Source: Aggregicoccus sp. 17bor-14 (GTDB lineage Bacteria > Myxococcota > Myxococcia > Myxococcales > Myxococcaceae). From it: a DNA stretch of 64,000 bases. A model generated the notes under the pieces. The model saw nothing but the letters and a program-made list of their open reading frames with translations. It was not told where the DNA came from and made no database searches. The position numbers were made by a program, and so were the translations under genes. Within the stretch, counting starts at the first letter, position 1, and each line of letters begins with the position of its first letter. Positions 1 to 9,568 of this stretch are shown here, piece by piece. Location of the stretch: assembly GCF_009659535.1 (NCBI RefSeq), contig NZ_VJZZ01000004.1, forward strand, positions 62,001-126,000. The letters run 5' to 3'.

Positions 1-124
1 GAAGATCCAGACCGGCACCTCGGTGGACCTGGAGCTCGTGCGCGTGGAGCGCCCGGTGGCAGCCGCCCAGGCGGACGGCGGCACCGCGAAGAAGGCGAAG
101 AAGAAGCGCGCCGTCGCCCAGTAG
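1..124 (+). CDS. C-terminal end of an unidentified protein (partial)
   Basis: The reading frame is open from base 2 to a TAG at 122-124 and encodes 40 residues. It ends in a lysine-rich tail (A-K-K-A-K-K-K-R) after a short stretch rich in Val and Glu. Codon choice (G or C in the third position) matches the other genes here, so it is probably the true end of a gene that begins before the window. Too little remains to assign a family. The next gene is convergent and its stop lies 10 bp away. Confidence 0.6.
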   Translation, partial: KIQTGTSVDLELVRVERPVAAAQADGGTAKKAKKKRAVAQ

Positions 125-133
125 CCCCGTGCT

Positions 134-2089
134 TCAGCGCCGGATGCGCCGGCGCACCACCCACACCGGCTGCACCGGCGCGCCCGCGCCCCCGTCCGGC
201 GCGAGCGCTGCGCCGCGCTGGACACCGAGCAGCACGCGGCTGTCCTCGGGGCCGCGGATGAGGCCCACGGCGCCGCTGAAGCCCACCTGCGCCACCGGCT
301 GGCCGTCGATGCTGAGGATGCCGTCGCCCGGCGAGAGCCCCGCCTCGGCGCCGCCGCCGCCCGCCATCACCTCGCCCACCACGAGCATGTCGTCGCGCGC
401 GGCGAGCACCACGCCGATGCCCATCAGCTCCACGCTGGGCTCCTCTCCGGGCTTCGTCGCCGTGAGCTCGATGCGCACCGGCGCGGAGGCCTGCCCACGC
501 TCCACCGGCACGCCGGAGAGGAGGCGGGTGTGGTGGCCCGCGAGCGAGGCCACCAGGGTCGCGCGGCCCGGGGCGAGCCCCTCCAGGGCAAAGGCGCCCG
601 AGGCGTCCGTGCGCGCGTCCAGGCGCACCGAGAGCGCGCCCCCACCCTGCCCGCTCTCGAGCGAGACGCGCGCGTCGGCGAGGGGCTTGCCGCTGTCCCG
701 CTCCACCACCGTGCCCGTGAGCCGCGCGCCCGGCTCGAGCGCGAAGTCCGCGGTGAGGGGACCCTTCGCCCCCTCGGGCACCTGCACGCGCGCCTCCGCG
801 GGGGCGTGACCCGGCGCGGCCACCTCCACTACCAGCTCGCCCGAGGGCACGCCCGCCACCCGGTAGCGCCCCTCGGGGTCCAGCACGGTCTGCTCCGCCA
901 CCCCTTCGCGCCGCAGCGGCCCCACCGCCTGGCTCACCGCCACGCTGAACGAGGGCAGCGGTGCACCGCTCGCGGCGTCCCGCACGCGGCCCGTGAGCAG
1001 CGCCCCCTCGGCGAGCACGAGGCGCAGGTCCGCGCGGCCCGCCGCCACGTCGTCGAGGCGCCCGGGCGCGAGCCCCTCGGCCTGGGCGTCCAGGTCGTAG
1101 GAGCCCTCGCGCACGCCCTCGAGCGCGAAGCGTCCCTGCTCGTCCGTGCTGGCCTGATAGCCCAGCTCGTCGCCGTAGCGCGTGGGGAAGCGCCGCGCGC
1201 TGGAGTGGGCCGTCACCAGGGCCCCGCCCACGGGCTGGCCCCGCGCGTCCACCACCTGCCCCGCGAGCGCCACCTCGCGCGCCTCCGTGCCCCCGTCCGC
1301 ACCGGGGGCGCGCGGACGCAGCCGCAGCTCCACCACGCGAGCGGCCCGGGCCACGGCGCCCACCACGGCGCGCCCCGCCTCGTAGTCCGGGTGGCGCGCC
1401 TCGAGCGCGGCCTGCTCGGGGGCGCGGAAGCGGAACTCCCCCTTCGCGTCCGACACGAAGCGGTCCGCCACCGGGTGCAGCACGGACTCGCCGGCGTGTC
1501 CCGTGGTGAGCCGCACCTGAGCGCCCGCCACCGGCGTGCCCTCGGGGGAGAGCACCCGCCCGAGCAGCTCCAGCTCCGGGGTGAGCGCGAGCAGGATGCC
1601 CTCCACGCGCTGCCCCGCCACCGCCGTGAGGCGCACCGGGCTCTGCCCCCACTCCGGGGCGAAGGGCAGGAAGCCCTCGGCGCTCACCGTGGCGAGCTGG
1701 TAGGGCCCGGGAGAAGGAGGGGCGAAGCGGAAGCGCCCGCCCGCGTCCGTGTGCACGCTGGCCGCCCCCGCGTCCGAGGCGAAGGTGAGCTCGGCCCCCG
1801 CGACGCCCGCGCCCGTCTCGGCGCTCACCACCTGCCCCGTGAAGGCGCCCGCCGCGGCCGAGGGCTCGGCGGCGAGGCGCGCGGGCACCAGGCGCACCGC
1901 GGGCGCCGAATCCTCGGGCTCGGTCAGGTGATGGGGGGCCGCGGGCGCGGCGGCAGGGGCACTGGCGGCCACCGGGGCCGAAGCCGCAGGCGGTGAGGCC
2001 GGACGCCGGGCGACGCGCAGGAGCAGCGCGAGCGCGAGGATCACCAGCACTGCGAGGAGAGCCAACCGCGGAGCACGCGAGGAACGCAT
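134..2089 (-). CDS. Membrane-anchored carboxypeptidase-regulatory-like/PDZ protein
   Basis: This 651-residue protein starts with Arg-rich residues and one hydrophobic segment (about residues 8-24), which is probably a signal anchor. An Ala/Pro linker follows. Then come about five beta-sandwich repeats of the carboxypeptidase regulatory-like type, recognisable by the recurring 'G.V.d..G.p...A.V......t.A.GrF.f.....G.Y.l' pattern (from about 82, 175, 290, 378 and 470). The C-terminal 80 residues form a PDZ-like domain with the pattern 'AGLSPGDGILSIDGQPV'. Such proteins are common in myxobacterial envelopes and usually have no assigned function; binding of peptides or carbohydrate is only an inference. 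The start chosen is the ATG directly before the Arg-rich anchor; the frame stays open upstream to 2236 but the extra residues look non-coding. Confidence 0.8.
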   Translation of the reverse strand: MRSSRAPRLALLAVLVILALALLLRVARRPASPPAASAPVAASAPAAAPAAPHHLTEPEDSAPAVRLVPARLAAEPSAAAGAFTGQVVSAETGAGVAGAELTFASDAGAASVHTDAGGRFRFAPPSPGPYQLATVSAEGFLPFAPEWGQSPVRLTAVAGQRVEGILLALTPELELLGRVLSPEGTPVAGAQVRLTTGHAGESVLHPVADRFVSDAKGEFRFRAPEQAALEARHPDYEAGRAVVGAVARAARVVELRLRPRAPGADGGTEAREVALAGQVVDARGQPVGGALVTAHSSARRFPTRYGDELGYQASTDEQGRFALEGVREGSYDLDAQAEGLAPGRLDDVAAGRADLRLVLAEGALLTGRVRDAASGAPLPSFSVAVSQAVGPLRREGVAEQTVLDPEGRYRVAGVPSGELVVEVAAPGHAPAEARVQVPEGAKGPLTADFALEPGARLTGTVVERDSGKPLADARVSLESGQGGGALSVRLDARTDASGAFALEGLAPGRATLVASLAGHHTRLLSGVPVERGQASAPVRIELTATKPGEEPSVELMGIGVVLAARDDMLVVGEVMAGGGGAEAGLSPGDGILSIDGQPVAQVGFSGAVGLIRGPEDSRVLLGVQRGAALAPDGGAGAPVQPVWVVRRRIRR

Positions 2090-2259
2090 GGGCCCGGATG
2101 CTAGCCCTGCCCCTCGATGGGCGGGCAAGCGCCGCGAGCAGGGGCGCCGGTGTTCAGTGGCCCGCCCCACGCCCCGCCGCCCCCTGCCAAGCGCCTTCCG
2201 CCCCTGCGAGGGAACCGGTAGAGGGCTGAGCCACACCCACCCGGACGGAGGAAGCGGCG

Positions 2260-3846
2260 ATGAGCGAGCGGCAGCAGTGGGAGCGCTACAAGAAGTACCT
2301 CTGCGTGTGCGAGCCCATCGGGCTGACGCTGGACGTGTCGCGCATGGGCTTCGACGACGCCTTCCTCTCTCGGATGCAGGCCCCGCTCGCGAGCGCCTTC
2401 GACGCGATGGAGGCCCTGGAGAAGGGCGCCATCGCGAACCCGGACGAGAAGCGGCGCGTGGGCCACTACTGGCTGCGCGCCCCGGAGCTGGCGCCCGAGC
2501 CCGGCCTCACCCGCGCCATCCAGGACACGGTCGCTTCCGTGCGCAGCTTCGCGGCGGACGTGCATGCGGGCCGCGTGAAGCCCGAGCGCGCCGCGCGCTT
2601 CACGCAGCTGCTGGTGGTGGGCATCGGCGGCTCGGCGCTGGGCCCGCAGCTGGTGGCGGACGCGCTGGGCGGCCCGCAGGACCGCATGGCCGTGCACTTC
2701 TTCGACAACACCGACCCGGACGGCTTCGACCGCACGCTCGGGGCACTGGGCGAGCGCCTCTCGGAGACGCTGGTGCTGGTCATCAGCAAGTCCGGCGGGA
2801 CGAAGGAGACGCGCAACGGAATGCTGGAGGCCGAGGCCGCGTACAAGGCCCGGGGCCTGGCGTTCGGGGCGCACGCGGTCGCCGTCACCGGCGAGGGCAG
2901 CGAGCTGGACCAGGTGGCGCGCAAGGGCGGCTGGCTGCGCACCTTCCCCATGTGGGACTGGGTCGGCGGCCGCACCTCGGTGCTCAGCGCGGTGGGGCTG
3001 CTGCCCGCGGCGCTGCAGGGCCTGGACATCGACGGACTGCTCGCGGGCGCGCGGGACACGGACGTGCTCACCCGCTCGCGCGACGCGCTGAAGAACCCGG
3101 CCGCCCTGCTCGCCCTCATGTGGCACCACGCGGGCGGCGGGAAGGGCGCGAAGGACATGGTCATCCTGCCCTACAAGGACCGGCTGCTCCTGATGTCGCG
3201 CTACCTGCAGCAGCTGGTGATGGAGAGCCTGGGCAAGGAGCTGGACCTCTCCGGCAAGCCGGTGATGCAGGGCATCGCCGTGTACGGCAACAAGGGCTCC
3301 ACCGACCAGCACGCGTACGTGCAGCAGCTGCGCGAGGGCGTGCACAACTTCTTCGCCACCTTCATCGAGGTGCTGAAGGATCGCCCCGCGGCCGGGATGG
3401 AGGTGGAGCCGGACATCACCAGCGGCGACTACCTGCTGGGCTTCCTGCTCGGCACGCGCCGCGCGCTGCACGAGAAGGGGCGCGAGTCGCTCACCCTCAC
3501 CGTGCGGGACGTGAGCGCGCGCACCGTGGGCAGCCTCATCGCCCTCTACGAGCGCGCGGTGGGCCTCTACGCCTCTCTCGTGAACATCAACGCCTACCAC
3601 CAGCCGGGCGTGGAGGCGGGCAAGAAGGCGGCGGGCGCCGTGCTCGCGCTGCAGCTCAAGCTGCTCGCCGAGCTGCGCCGCCCGGGCGCAGCCCCGCGCA
3701 CCGCGGAGCAGCTCGCCCAGGCGGTGGGCGCCCCCGACGAGGTGGAGACGGCCTTCAAGGTGCTCGAGCACCTGGCCGCGAACCCGGAGCACGGCGTGCG
3801 CCGCGAGCCGGGCGCCTCCTACTTCGAGGCGCGCTACCGCGTGTAA
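2260..3846 (+). CDS. pgi: Glucose-6-phosphate isomerase
   Basis: This cytoplasmic enzyme interconverts glucose 6-phosphate and fructose 6-phosphate in glycolysis and gluconeogenesis. It has 528 residues, within the family range (about 450-550). Visible motifs are the SIS-type phosphosugar loop 'GIGGSALGP' (about 121-129), 'SKSGGTKET' (about 174-182), the family signature 'WVGGRTS' (about 233; most relatives have Tyr in place of Thr) and '[17 protein letters not shown]' (about 344-360) carrying catalytic His and Gln residues. A GGAGGAAG ribosome site lies just before the ATG. It is transcribed away from the upstream PDZ protein and is followed by a thioesterase gene 30 bp downstream. Confidence 0.97.
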   Translation: MSERQQWERYKKYLCVCEPIGLTLDVSRMGFDDAFLSRMQAPLASAFDAMEALEKGAIANPDEKRRVGHYWLRAPELAPEPGLTRAIQDTVASVRSFAADVHAGRVKPERAARFTQLLVVGIGGSALGPQLVADALGGPQDRMAVHFFDNTDPDGFDRTLGALGERLSETLVLVISKSGGTKETRNGMLEAEAAYKARGLAFGAHAVAVTGEGSELDQVARKGGWLRTFPMWDWVGGRTSVLSAVGLLPAALQGLDIDGLLAGARDTDVLTRSRDALKNPAALLALMWHHAGGGKGAKDMVILPYKDRLLLMSRYLQQLVMESLGKELDLSGKPVMQGIAVYGNKGSTDQHAYVQQLREGVHNFFATFIEVLKDRPAAGMEVEPDITSGDYLLGFLLGTRRALHEKGRESLTLTVRDVSARTVGSLIALYERAVGLYASLVNINAYHQPGVEAGKKAAGAVLALQLKLLAELRRPGAAPRTAEQLAQAVGAPDEVETAFKVLEHLAANPEHGVRREPGASYFEARYRV

Positions 3847-3876
3847 TCCCGGCGCGGCTCGGCACCTGGGAGGGCC

Positions 3877-4386
3877 ATGAGCCCTCCCCTCCGCAGCCGC
3901 ACCTTCCACTGGTCCGATCCCGCCGCCCTCACCCTTGCCGCCCGGGACACGGACGGCCTCTCCTTCCTGCGCGCCCTCATCGCGCGAGGCCCGGACGAGG
4001 GCTCGGCCCCTTCCGCGCAGTGCCTCGGCTTCCGGCTCGTGGAGGCGGAGCGCGGCCGCGCGGTGTTCGAGCTCACCCCGGCGGAGTTCCACTACAACCC
4101 GCTGAGCACGGTGCACGGCGGCATCCTCAGCACCCTGTGCGACTCCGCGATGGGCGCCGCGGTGCACTCCACGCTCGCGCCCGGCGAGGGCTACACCACG
4201 CTGGAGCTGAAGGTGAGCTTCCTGCGCCCGGTGACGGCGGCCACGGGCCCCGTGCGCTGCGAGGGGACGCTGCTCTCGCGAGGCAGCCGGGTGAGCAGCG
4301 CCCAGGCAAGCCTGCGCGACGCGGCAGGCACGCTGCTCGCGCACGCCACCAGCACCTGCCTCGTCTTCCCCGCGCCACAGCGCTAG
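3877..4386 (+). CDS. PaaI-type hotdog-fold thioesterase
   Basis: This 169-residue single hotdog domain has the PaaI-family core: 'F.LTP...YNPLSTVHGGILSTLCDSAMG' (about 67-92) with the HGG turn, then 'TTLELKVSFLRPV' (about 107-119). Members hydrolyse aryl- or acyl-CoA thioesters in the cytoplasm; the substrate here cannot be told from sequence. A GGGAGGG ribosome site lies 2-4 nt before the ATG. The stop is 9 bp before an ECF sigma factor gene, so the two are probably co-transcribed. The N-terminal 60 residues before the core are longer than in the shortest family members. Confidence 0.9.
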   Translation: MSPPLRSRTFHWSDPAALTLAARDTDGLSFLRALIARGPDEGSAPSAQCLGFRLVEAERGRAVFELTPAEFHYNPLSTVHGGILSTLCDSAMGAAVHSTLAPGEGYTTLELKVSFLRPVTAATGPVRCEGTLLSRGSRVSSAQASLRDAAGTLLAHATSTCLVFPAPQR

Positions 4387-4395
4387 GAAGAGCGC

Positions 4396-4962
4396 ATGCC
4401 GAAGCCCCGCCCTGCGCGTCCCCTGCCGCCCGCCCCTCCCCGCTTCCTCGCCTGGCTCAGCGAGCTCGTGCACGCGCAGCGCGCCCGCCTCGTGCGCCAG
4501 GTGCGCCGCGAGGGCCTGAGCGCCGAGGACGCGCTGGAGTGCGTGCAGGAGGCCTTCAGCAGCTTCCTCACCCTGCCCCAGGCCCGCCAGCTCGTGGAGG
4601 TGCCCGAGGATGCGGCGAAGCTGCTCAGCGTGCTCGCGCGAAACCTCGCCCGCAATCGCCGGCGCCTCCACGCGGTCGCACGCACGCACGCGCCCGCCGA
4701 GCTCGCCGCGCTCCCTTCGGAGGGGCCGTCGGTGGACGCGCTGATCGCCGCGGCGGAGGCGCACGCGGCGGCGGTGGGCTGCGTCGCGCACCTGGGCGAG
4801 GTGCAGCGCCGGGTGGTGACGCTGCGGCTGCTGGACGAGGTGCCCGGCGAGGACGTGGCGCGCCTCTTGGGCACGAGCGCGGGCAACGTGGCGGTGCTGC
4901 TGCACCGGGCGAAGGGCCAGCTGCGCACCTGCATGGCGAGCGCCGGCTACCGGGAGGCCTAG
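4396..4962 (+). CDS. ECF-type RNA polymerase sigma factor
   Basis: This 188-residue protein has the two helical modules of group 4 sigma factors. Region 2 (about 28-95) includes 'ALECVQEAFSSFLTL' and 'LLSVLARNLARNRRR'. Region 4 is a helix-turn-helix near the C-terminus (about 135-182) with 'VVTLRLLDEVPGEDVARLL' and 'SAGNVAVLLHRAKGQL'. No anti-sigma gene is adjacent, so its trigger is unknown. It lies 9 bp after the thioesterase gene and its stop is 7 bp from the convergent CNNM-type gene. A DNA-binding relative that is not a true sigma factor is possible but less likely. Confidence 0.88.
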   Translation: MPKPRPARPLPPAPPRFLAWLSELVHAQRARLVRQVRREGLSAEDALECVQEAFSSFLTLPQARQLVEVPEDAAKLLSVLARNLARNRRRLHAVARTHAPAELAALPSEGPSVDALIAAAEAHAAAVGCVAHLGEVQRRVVTLRLLDEVPGEDVARLLGTSAGNVAVLLHRAKGQLRTCMASAGYREA

Positions 4963-4969
4963 CGCTGCG

Positions 4970-6298
4970 CTACGTCGCCGCGGGCTTGGGCCCCGCGCCG
5001 GGCTCCACGCTCACGCGCACCACGCGCGGCCCGTCCACCTCCTCCACCTGGATGCGCCACATGTCCAGGCGCAGGGTGTCCCCCTTCTCGGGGATGCGGC
5101 CCAGCTTGGCCATGAGGTAGCCGCCGATGGTGGTGACCTCGCCCTCCTCGTCCTCGTCCAGCTCGAAGGAGACGTCCAGGCGGTCCTCGAGGTCGTCGAG
5201 CTGCGTGGTGCCGGGCAGCTCGAGGCGCCCGCCGGGCAGCACGCGCACCTCGCCCACGCGCCGGCCCAGCTCCGCCACGTCGCCCACGACCTCTGCGACC
5301 ACGTCCGCGAGCGTGACGAGGCCGCTGGTGCCTCCGTGCTCGTCCACCACCAGCGCCATCTGGCGGCGGCGGCGGCGGAACTCACTCAGCAGCTGCTCGA
5401 GCGTGGCCGTCTCGGGCACGAAGAGCACCGGGCGCTGCACCTGCGCGAGCGTGCGCAGCTCGTCGCGGCTGAGGAGGAAGAAGAGGTCCTTCGCGTTGAC
5501 CATCCCCTCCACGTGGTCCATGTCCCCGCGGCACACCGGCTGCCAGGTGTGCCCGGCCGCGCGCGCATCCGCGATGTTCTTCTCCAGGCTCTCCTCGAGG
5601 TCGAGGTAGCGCACCTGGCTGCGCGGGACCATCACCTGGCGCGCCGTCTTCTGGGCCATCTCCAGCGCGCGCTCGAGCAGCTCGGCGCGCGCCGTGGTGA
5701 TGGCGCCCGCCTGCGCGGAGCTGTGGAGGATGACGCGCAGCTCGTCCTCGTTGTGCGCCTCGTGGCTCTCGCCCGCCTGCTCCAGGCCGAAGAGGCGCAG
5801 CACCTTGCCGGCCATCCCGTTGAGCAGCCAGATGCCCGGGTAGAAGACGAAGTAGAAGGCGCGCATCGGCAGCGCCACGCCCAGCGTCACGGCCTCCGCG
5901 CGCTGGATGGCGAGGCTCTTGGGCGCGAGCTCCCCCATCACGATGTGCAGGAAGGTGATGATGGCGAAGCCGATGGCCACCGCGATGGAGTGGCTCAGGC
6001 CTTCCGCCGCGCTCGCGGGCACCACGCGCGCAATCAGCGGCTCGACCAGGTGCGCGAAGGCGGGCTCACCGAGCCAGCCCAGCCCCAGCGAGGCGAGCGT
6101 GATGCCGAACTGCGTGGCGGAGAGGTACGCGTCCAGCCGCTCGGTCATCTTGAGGGCGTTGGCCGCGCCGGGGCGCCCGTCGTCCGCGAGCGCCTGCAGG
6201 CGCGTGGAGCGCACCTTCACGATGGCGAACTCGGTCGCCACGAAGAAGCCGTTGGCCACCACGAGCAGGAGGGCCAGGCCGAGGAAGACCCATTCCAT
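4970..6298 (-). CDS. CNNM/CorC (hemolysin C)-family membrane protein
   Basis: This 442-residue inner-membrane protein has the order typical of the family: an N-terminal DUF21/CNNM transmembrane domain (about 1-190, opening 'LLLVVANGFFVATEFAIVKV'), paired CBS domains (about 210-335, with 'VVDEHGGTSGLVTLADV'), and a C-terminal CorC_HlyC domain (about 350-435). Relatives are linked to magnesium or cobalt transport and resistance; despite the old name, haemolysis is not established. Length is normal. The ATG at 6298 begins the first membrane helix. The TPR gene upstream ends 36 bp before this start in the same direction, so an operon is likely. Confidence 0.93.
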   Translation of the reverse strand: MEWVFLGLALLLVVANGFFVATEFAIVKVRSTRLQALADDGRPGAANALKMTERLDAYLSATQFGITLASLGLGWLGEPAFAHLVEPLIARVVPASAAEGLSHSIAVAIGFAIITFLHIVMGELAPKSLAIQRAEAVTLGVALPMRAFYFVFYPGIWLLNGMAGKVLRLFGLEQAGESHEAHNEDELRVILHSSAQAGAITTARAELLERALEMAQKTARQVMVPRSQVRYLDLEESLEKNIADARAAGHTWQPVCRGDMDHVEGMVNAKDLFFLLSRDELRTLAQVQRPVLFVPETATLEQLLSEFRRRRRQMALVVDEHGGTSGLVTLADVVAEVVGDVAELGRRVGEVRVLPGGRLELPGTTQLDDLEDRLDVSFELDEDEEGEVTTIGGYLMAKLGRIPEKGDTLRLDMWRIQVEEVDGPRVVRVSVEPGAGPKPAAT

Positions 6299-6334
6299 AG
6301 GATGCGCCGCCGGGAGGAGAGGCTGCGTGGAGCG

Positions 6335-7150
6335 CTAGAGCAGCGCCTCGTACTCGGGCTCGCCCTTGAGGGCGTCGAACATCGGGTCCGAGGCGAGCCA
6401 GCCGGTCACCTTGGCGCGGTCCGCGGCGATGGCGCGCTTGAGGTACTCGAGCGCCTCCTGCCGGCGGCCCCACAGCGCGTAGAGCGCGGCGAGGTTGTAG
6501 TTGAGCAGCAGGTCGTCCGGGGAGATGGCGCGGGCCTTCTCGTAGGCGCGCTCCGCCTCGGCGTAGAAGCCCTTCTGCGCGTAGCAGATGCCCAGGTCCA
6601 GCTGCGCCTCGAAGTTGTCCGCCTCCAGGCGCACCACTTCCTTCAGCTGGGTGATGGCCGAGCGGTAGTCGCCCTCGTCCATCAGCAGGGCCGCGAGCTC
6701 GTGGCGGGGGAAGGCGTCCGCGGGGTCCAGCTCCACCGCGGTCTGCAGCTCCTTCATCGCCTCCTCGATGCGCCCCTGGTCCGCGTAGGTGAGGCCGAGG
6801 TTCAAGTGGGCGTCCGGGTACTCCGGGTCCAGCTCGATGGCCTCCTTGTACTCGGCCACGGCGAACTCGCCGGCGTGGCTGGAGAGGAAGCAGGCGAGGT
6901 TGTAGTGGGCCGTGGCGCTGTCCGGCTCGAGCTTGAGCGCGGTGAGGTACTCGGCGAGCGCCTCGCGGAAGAGTTTCTTCTCCGCGTACACGGTCGCCAG
7001 GTTGTCGTGGGCGTGCGCGGAGTCGGGATCGAGGTCGATCGCCTTCTTGAACTCCTTGATCGCCTCGTCGAGCCAGCCGCGGTCCGCGAGCTCGATCCCC
7101 CGGGAGTTGTGCTCGTCGGAGAGCGCGATGTTGTCCTTGTCGCGGGCCAT
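6335..7150 (-). CDS. Tetratricopeptide repeat protein
   Basis: This 271-residue cytoplasmic protein is built almost wholly of TPR units (about six or seven 34-residue repeats, e.g. 'AIDLDPDSAHAHDNLATVYA', 'LKLEPDSATAHYNLACFL', 'IELDPEYPDAHLNLGLTYA'). TPR arrays are protein-binding scaffolds; the partner is unknown. The repeat array starts right after the ATG at 7150, which supports this start although the frame stays open far upstream. The last 25 residues ('GWLASDPMFDALKGEPEYEALL') form a capping motif often seen in myxobacterial TPR proteins. It precedes the CNNM-type gene by 36 bp. Confidence 0.9.
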   Translation of the reverse strand: MARDKDNIALSDEHNSRGIELADRGWLDEAIKEFKKAIDLDPDSAHAHDNLATVYAEKKLFREALAEYLTALKLEPDSATAHYNLACFLSSHAGEFAVAEYKEAIELDPEYPDAHLNLGLTYADQGRIEEAMKELQTAVELDPADAFPRHELAALLMDEGDYRSAITQLKEVVRLEADNFEAQLDLGICYAQKGFYAEAERAYEKARAISPDDLLLNYNLAALYALWGRRQEALEYLKRAIAADRAKVTGWLASDPMFDALKGEPEYEALL

Positions 7151-7162
7151 GAAATCGGCGCG

Positions 7163-7192
7163 AACATACGCGCCGCCCATTCGAGGGTGCAA
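7163..7192 (-). promoter_or_regulatory. Candidate promoter for the TPR gene
   Basis: On the minus strand TTGCAC (7187-7192) and TATGTT (7163-7168) are 18 bp apart, a housekeeping-type -35/-10 arrangement. Transcription would begin only about 6 nt before the ATG, so the message would be nearly leaderless. This is a pattern match only. Confidence 0.35.
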
Positions 7193-7307
7193 GGCAGAGT
7201 TTCCCCAGGGGACCCGCGCGGGGCCACGGCCGGAGGAGACGGAGAGACAGACGTCCCGGTGGGCTCTCTCCCCTGAAGAGGAGAGGAGAGAGCAGCCGAT
7301 CGGAGAG

Positions 7308-7328
7308 GGCCCGCGGAGGACGCGGGCC
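7308..7328 (-). terminator. Hairpin downstream of the 40-residue protein gene
   Basis: A perfect 8-bp stem (GGCCCGCG / CGCGGGCC) with a 5-nt loop lies 7 bp after the stop of the small basic protein gene on the minus strand. It is followed by a pyrimidine stretch (CTCTCC) rather than a U-run. A second 9-bp stem (GCTCTCTCC at 7263-7271 with GGAGAGAGC at 7285-7293) follows. Either could end transcription in this high-GC genome. Confidence 0.5.
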
Positions 7329-7335
7329 TGAGCCG

Positions 7336-7458
7336 CTAGATCTTGTTGTTCTTCTGGCCCTTCTTGGCGCGAGCGCGGCGGCGCTTGAGCACGCCCTTCT
7401 TGACCTTGGCGCGGCTGGACAGCTTCTTCTTCGAGCGGTTTCCCTTGGGGGTAGGCAT
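7336..7458 (-). CDS. 40-residue highly basic small protein
   Basis: The minus strand reads from ATG 7456-7458 to TAG 7336-7338 and encodes 40 residues, starting 'MPTPKGNRSKKKLSSRAKV' and ending 'KKGQKNNKI'. Twenty residues are Lys or Arg and none are acidic or cysteine. A GGAG lies about 13 nt before the ATG. Its position between a hairpin and the prfA promoter region, good codon use, and a composition typical of ribosomal or RNA-binding proteins suggest a real ribosome-associated or nucleic-acid-binding peptide. I do not recognise it as any named ribosomal protein (L34, L36 and THX are ruled out by sequence). Confidence 0.7.
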   Translation of the reverse strand: MPTPKGNRSKKKLSSRAKVKKGVLKRRRARAKKGQKNNKI

Positions 7459-7588
7459 CTCTATCGGACTCCGGTGAGGAAAGAGGGCGCCCTTCTTTCA
7501 TGGCCCCCCCTGAACATCCAAGGTTTTTCTTGACGGCGCTCTCCCTTGCCAGGCGGAGGCCAAAGGGGCAATACCCCCTCCCACTACG

Positions 7589-8673
<1,085 letters not shown>

Positions 8674-8677
<4 letters not shown>

Positions 8678-9555
8678 GCGACATCTGGACGGTGCGCCGC
8701 GTCCTCACCTGGACCACCGGCCACTTCGAGAAGCGGCACATCGACAGCCCCCGGCTCACCGCCGAGGTGCTGCTCGCCCACGTGCTGAAGGTGGGCCGGG
8801 TGCGGCTCTACGTGGACCTGGACCGCCCGCTCTCCAAGGAGGAGCTCGCCCTCTTCAAGGCGCTCATCGAGCGGCGCATGGCGGGTGAGCCCACCCAGTA
8901 CCTGACCGGGGTGCGCGAGTTCTACAACCGCCCCTTCAAGGTGGACCCGCGCGTGCTCATCCCGCGCCCCGAGACCGAGCTGCTGGTGGAGGCGGCGCTG
9001 CACGCGCTGCCCAAGGACGCCCCTGCGCGCGCGCTGGACCTGTGCACGGGCTCGGGCTGCATCGCCATCTCGCTCGCGGCCGAGCGGCCGCAGGCGGAGG
9101 TCGTCGCCGTGGACCTCTCCCCGGACGCCTGCGCGCTCGCGCGCGAGAACGCCGAGGCGCTGGGGGTGGGCGCCCGCGTGAGCGTGCTGCACGGGGACCT
9201 CTATGCGCCCCTGCCGCCCGCTCCGCGCTTCCGGCTGGTGGTCTCGAACCCGCCCTACGTGGGCACGGGGGAGATTGCGGGCCTGTCGGCGGAGGTGCGG
9301 CGCGAGCCGCGCATGGCGCTGGATGGCGGAGCGGACGGGCTGGCGCTCGTGCGCCGGGTCGTGACGGGCGCGCGCAAGTGGCTCGAGCCTGGCGGGCTGC
9401 TTGCACTGGAGATCGGGGAGACCCAGGGTGCGGCGCTCCTGGCACTGCTCACCGAGGCGGGCTTCGAGAGCCCGCGCGTGGAGCGCGACCTGGAGCGCCG
9501 CGAGCGCATGGCGTTCGGGACACAGCCTGCGGCCGCCGAGCCGCAGCCGAGCTAA
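8674..9555 (+). CDS. prmC: Release factor glutamine methyltransferase
   Basis: PrmC N5-methylates the glutamine of the GGQ motif in release factors using S-adenosylmethionine. The 293-residue protein has an N-terminal helical domain (about 1-85), the AdoMet-binding loop '[15 protein letters not shown]' (about 120-134) and the catalytic 'SNPPY' motif (about 191-195). The ATG overlaps the prfA stop codon; the frame is open further upstream but that part lies inside prfA. murA follows 14 bp later, making a prfA-prmC-murA transcription unit. Confidence 0.97.
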
Positions 9556-9568
9556 AGGATACGCAGAC

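Noticed and set aside
2101-4905. 934-residue minus-strand open frame across pgi
   Set aside because: Antisense shadow of pgi, the thioesterase and the sigma factor; His/Arg/Ala-rich with no motif.
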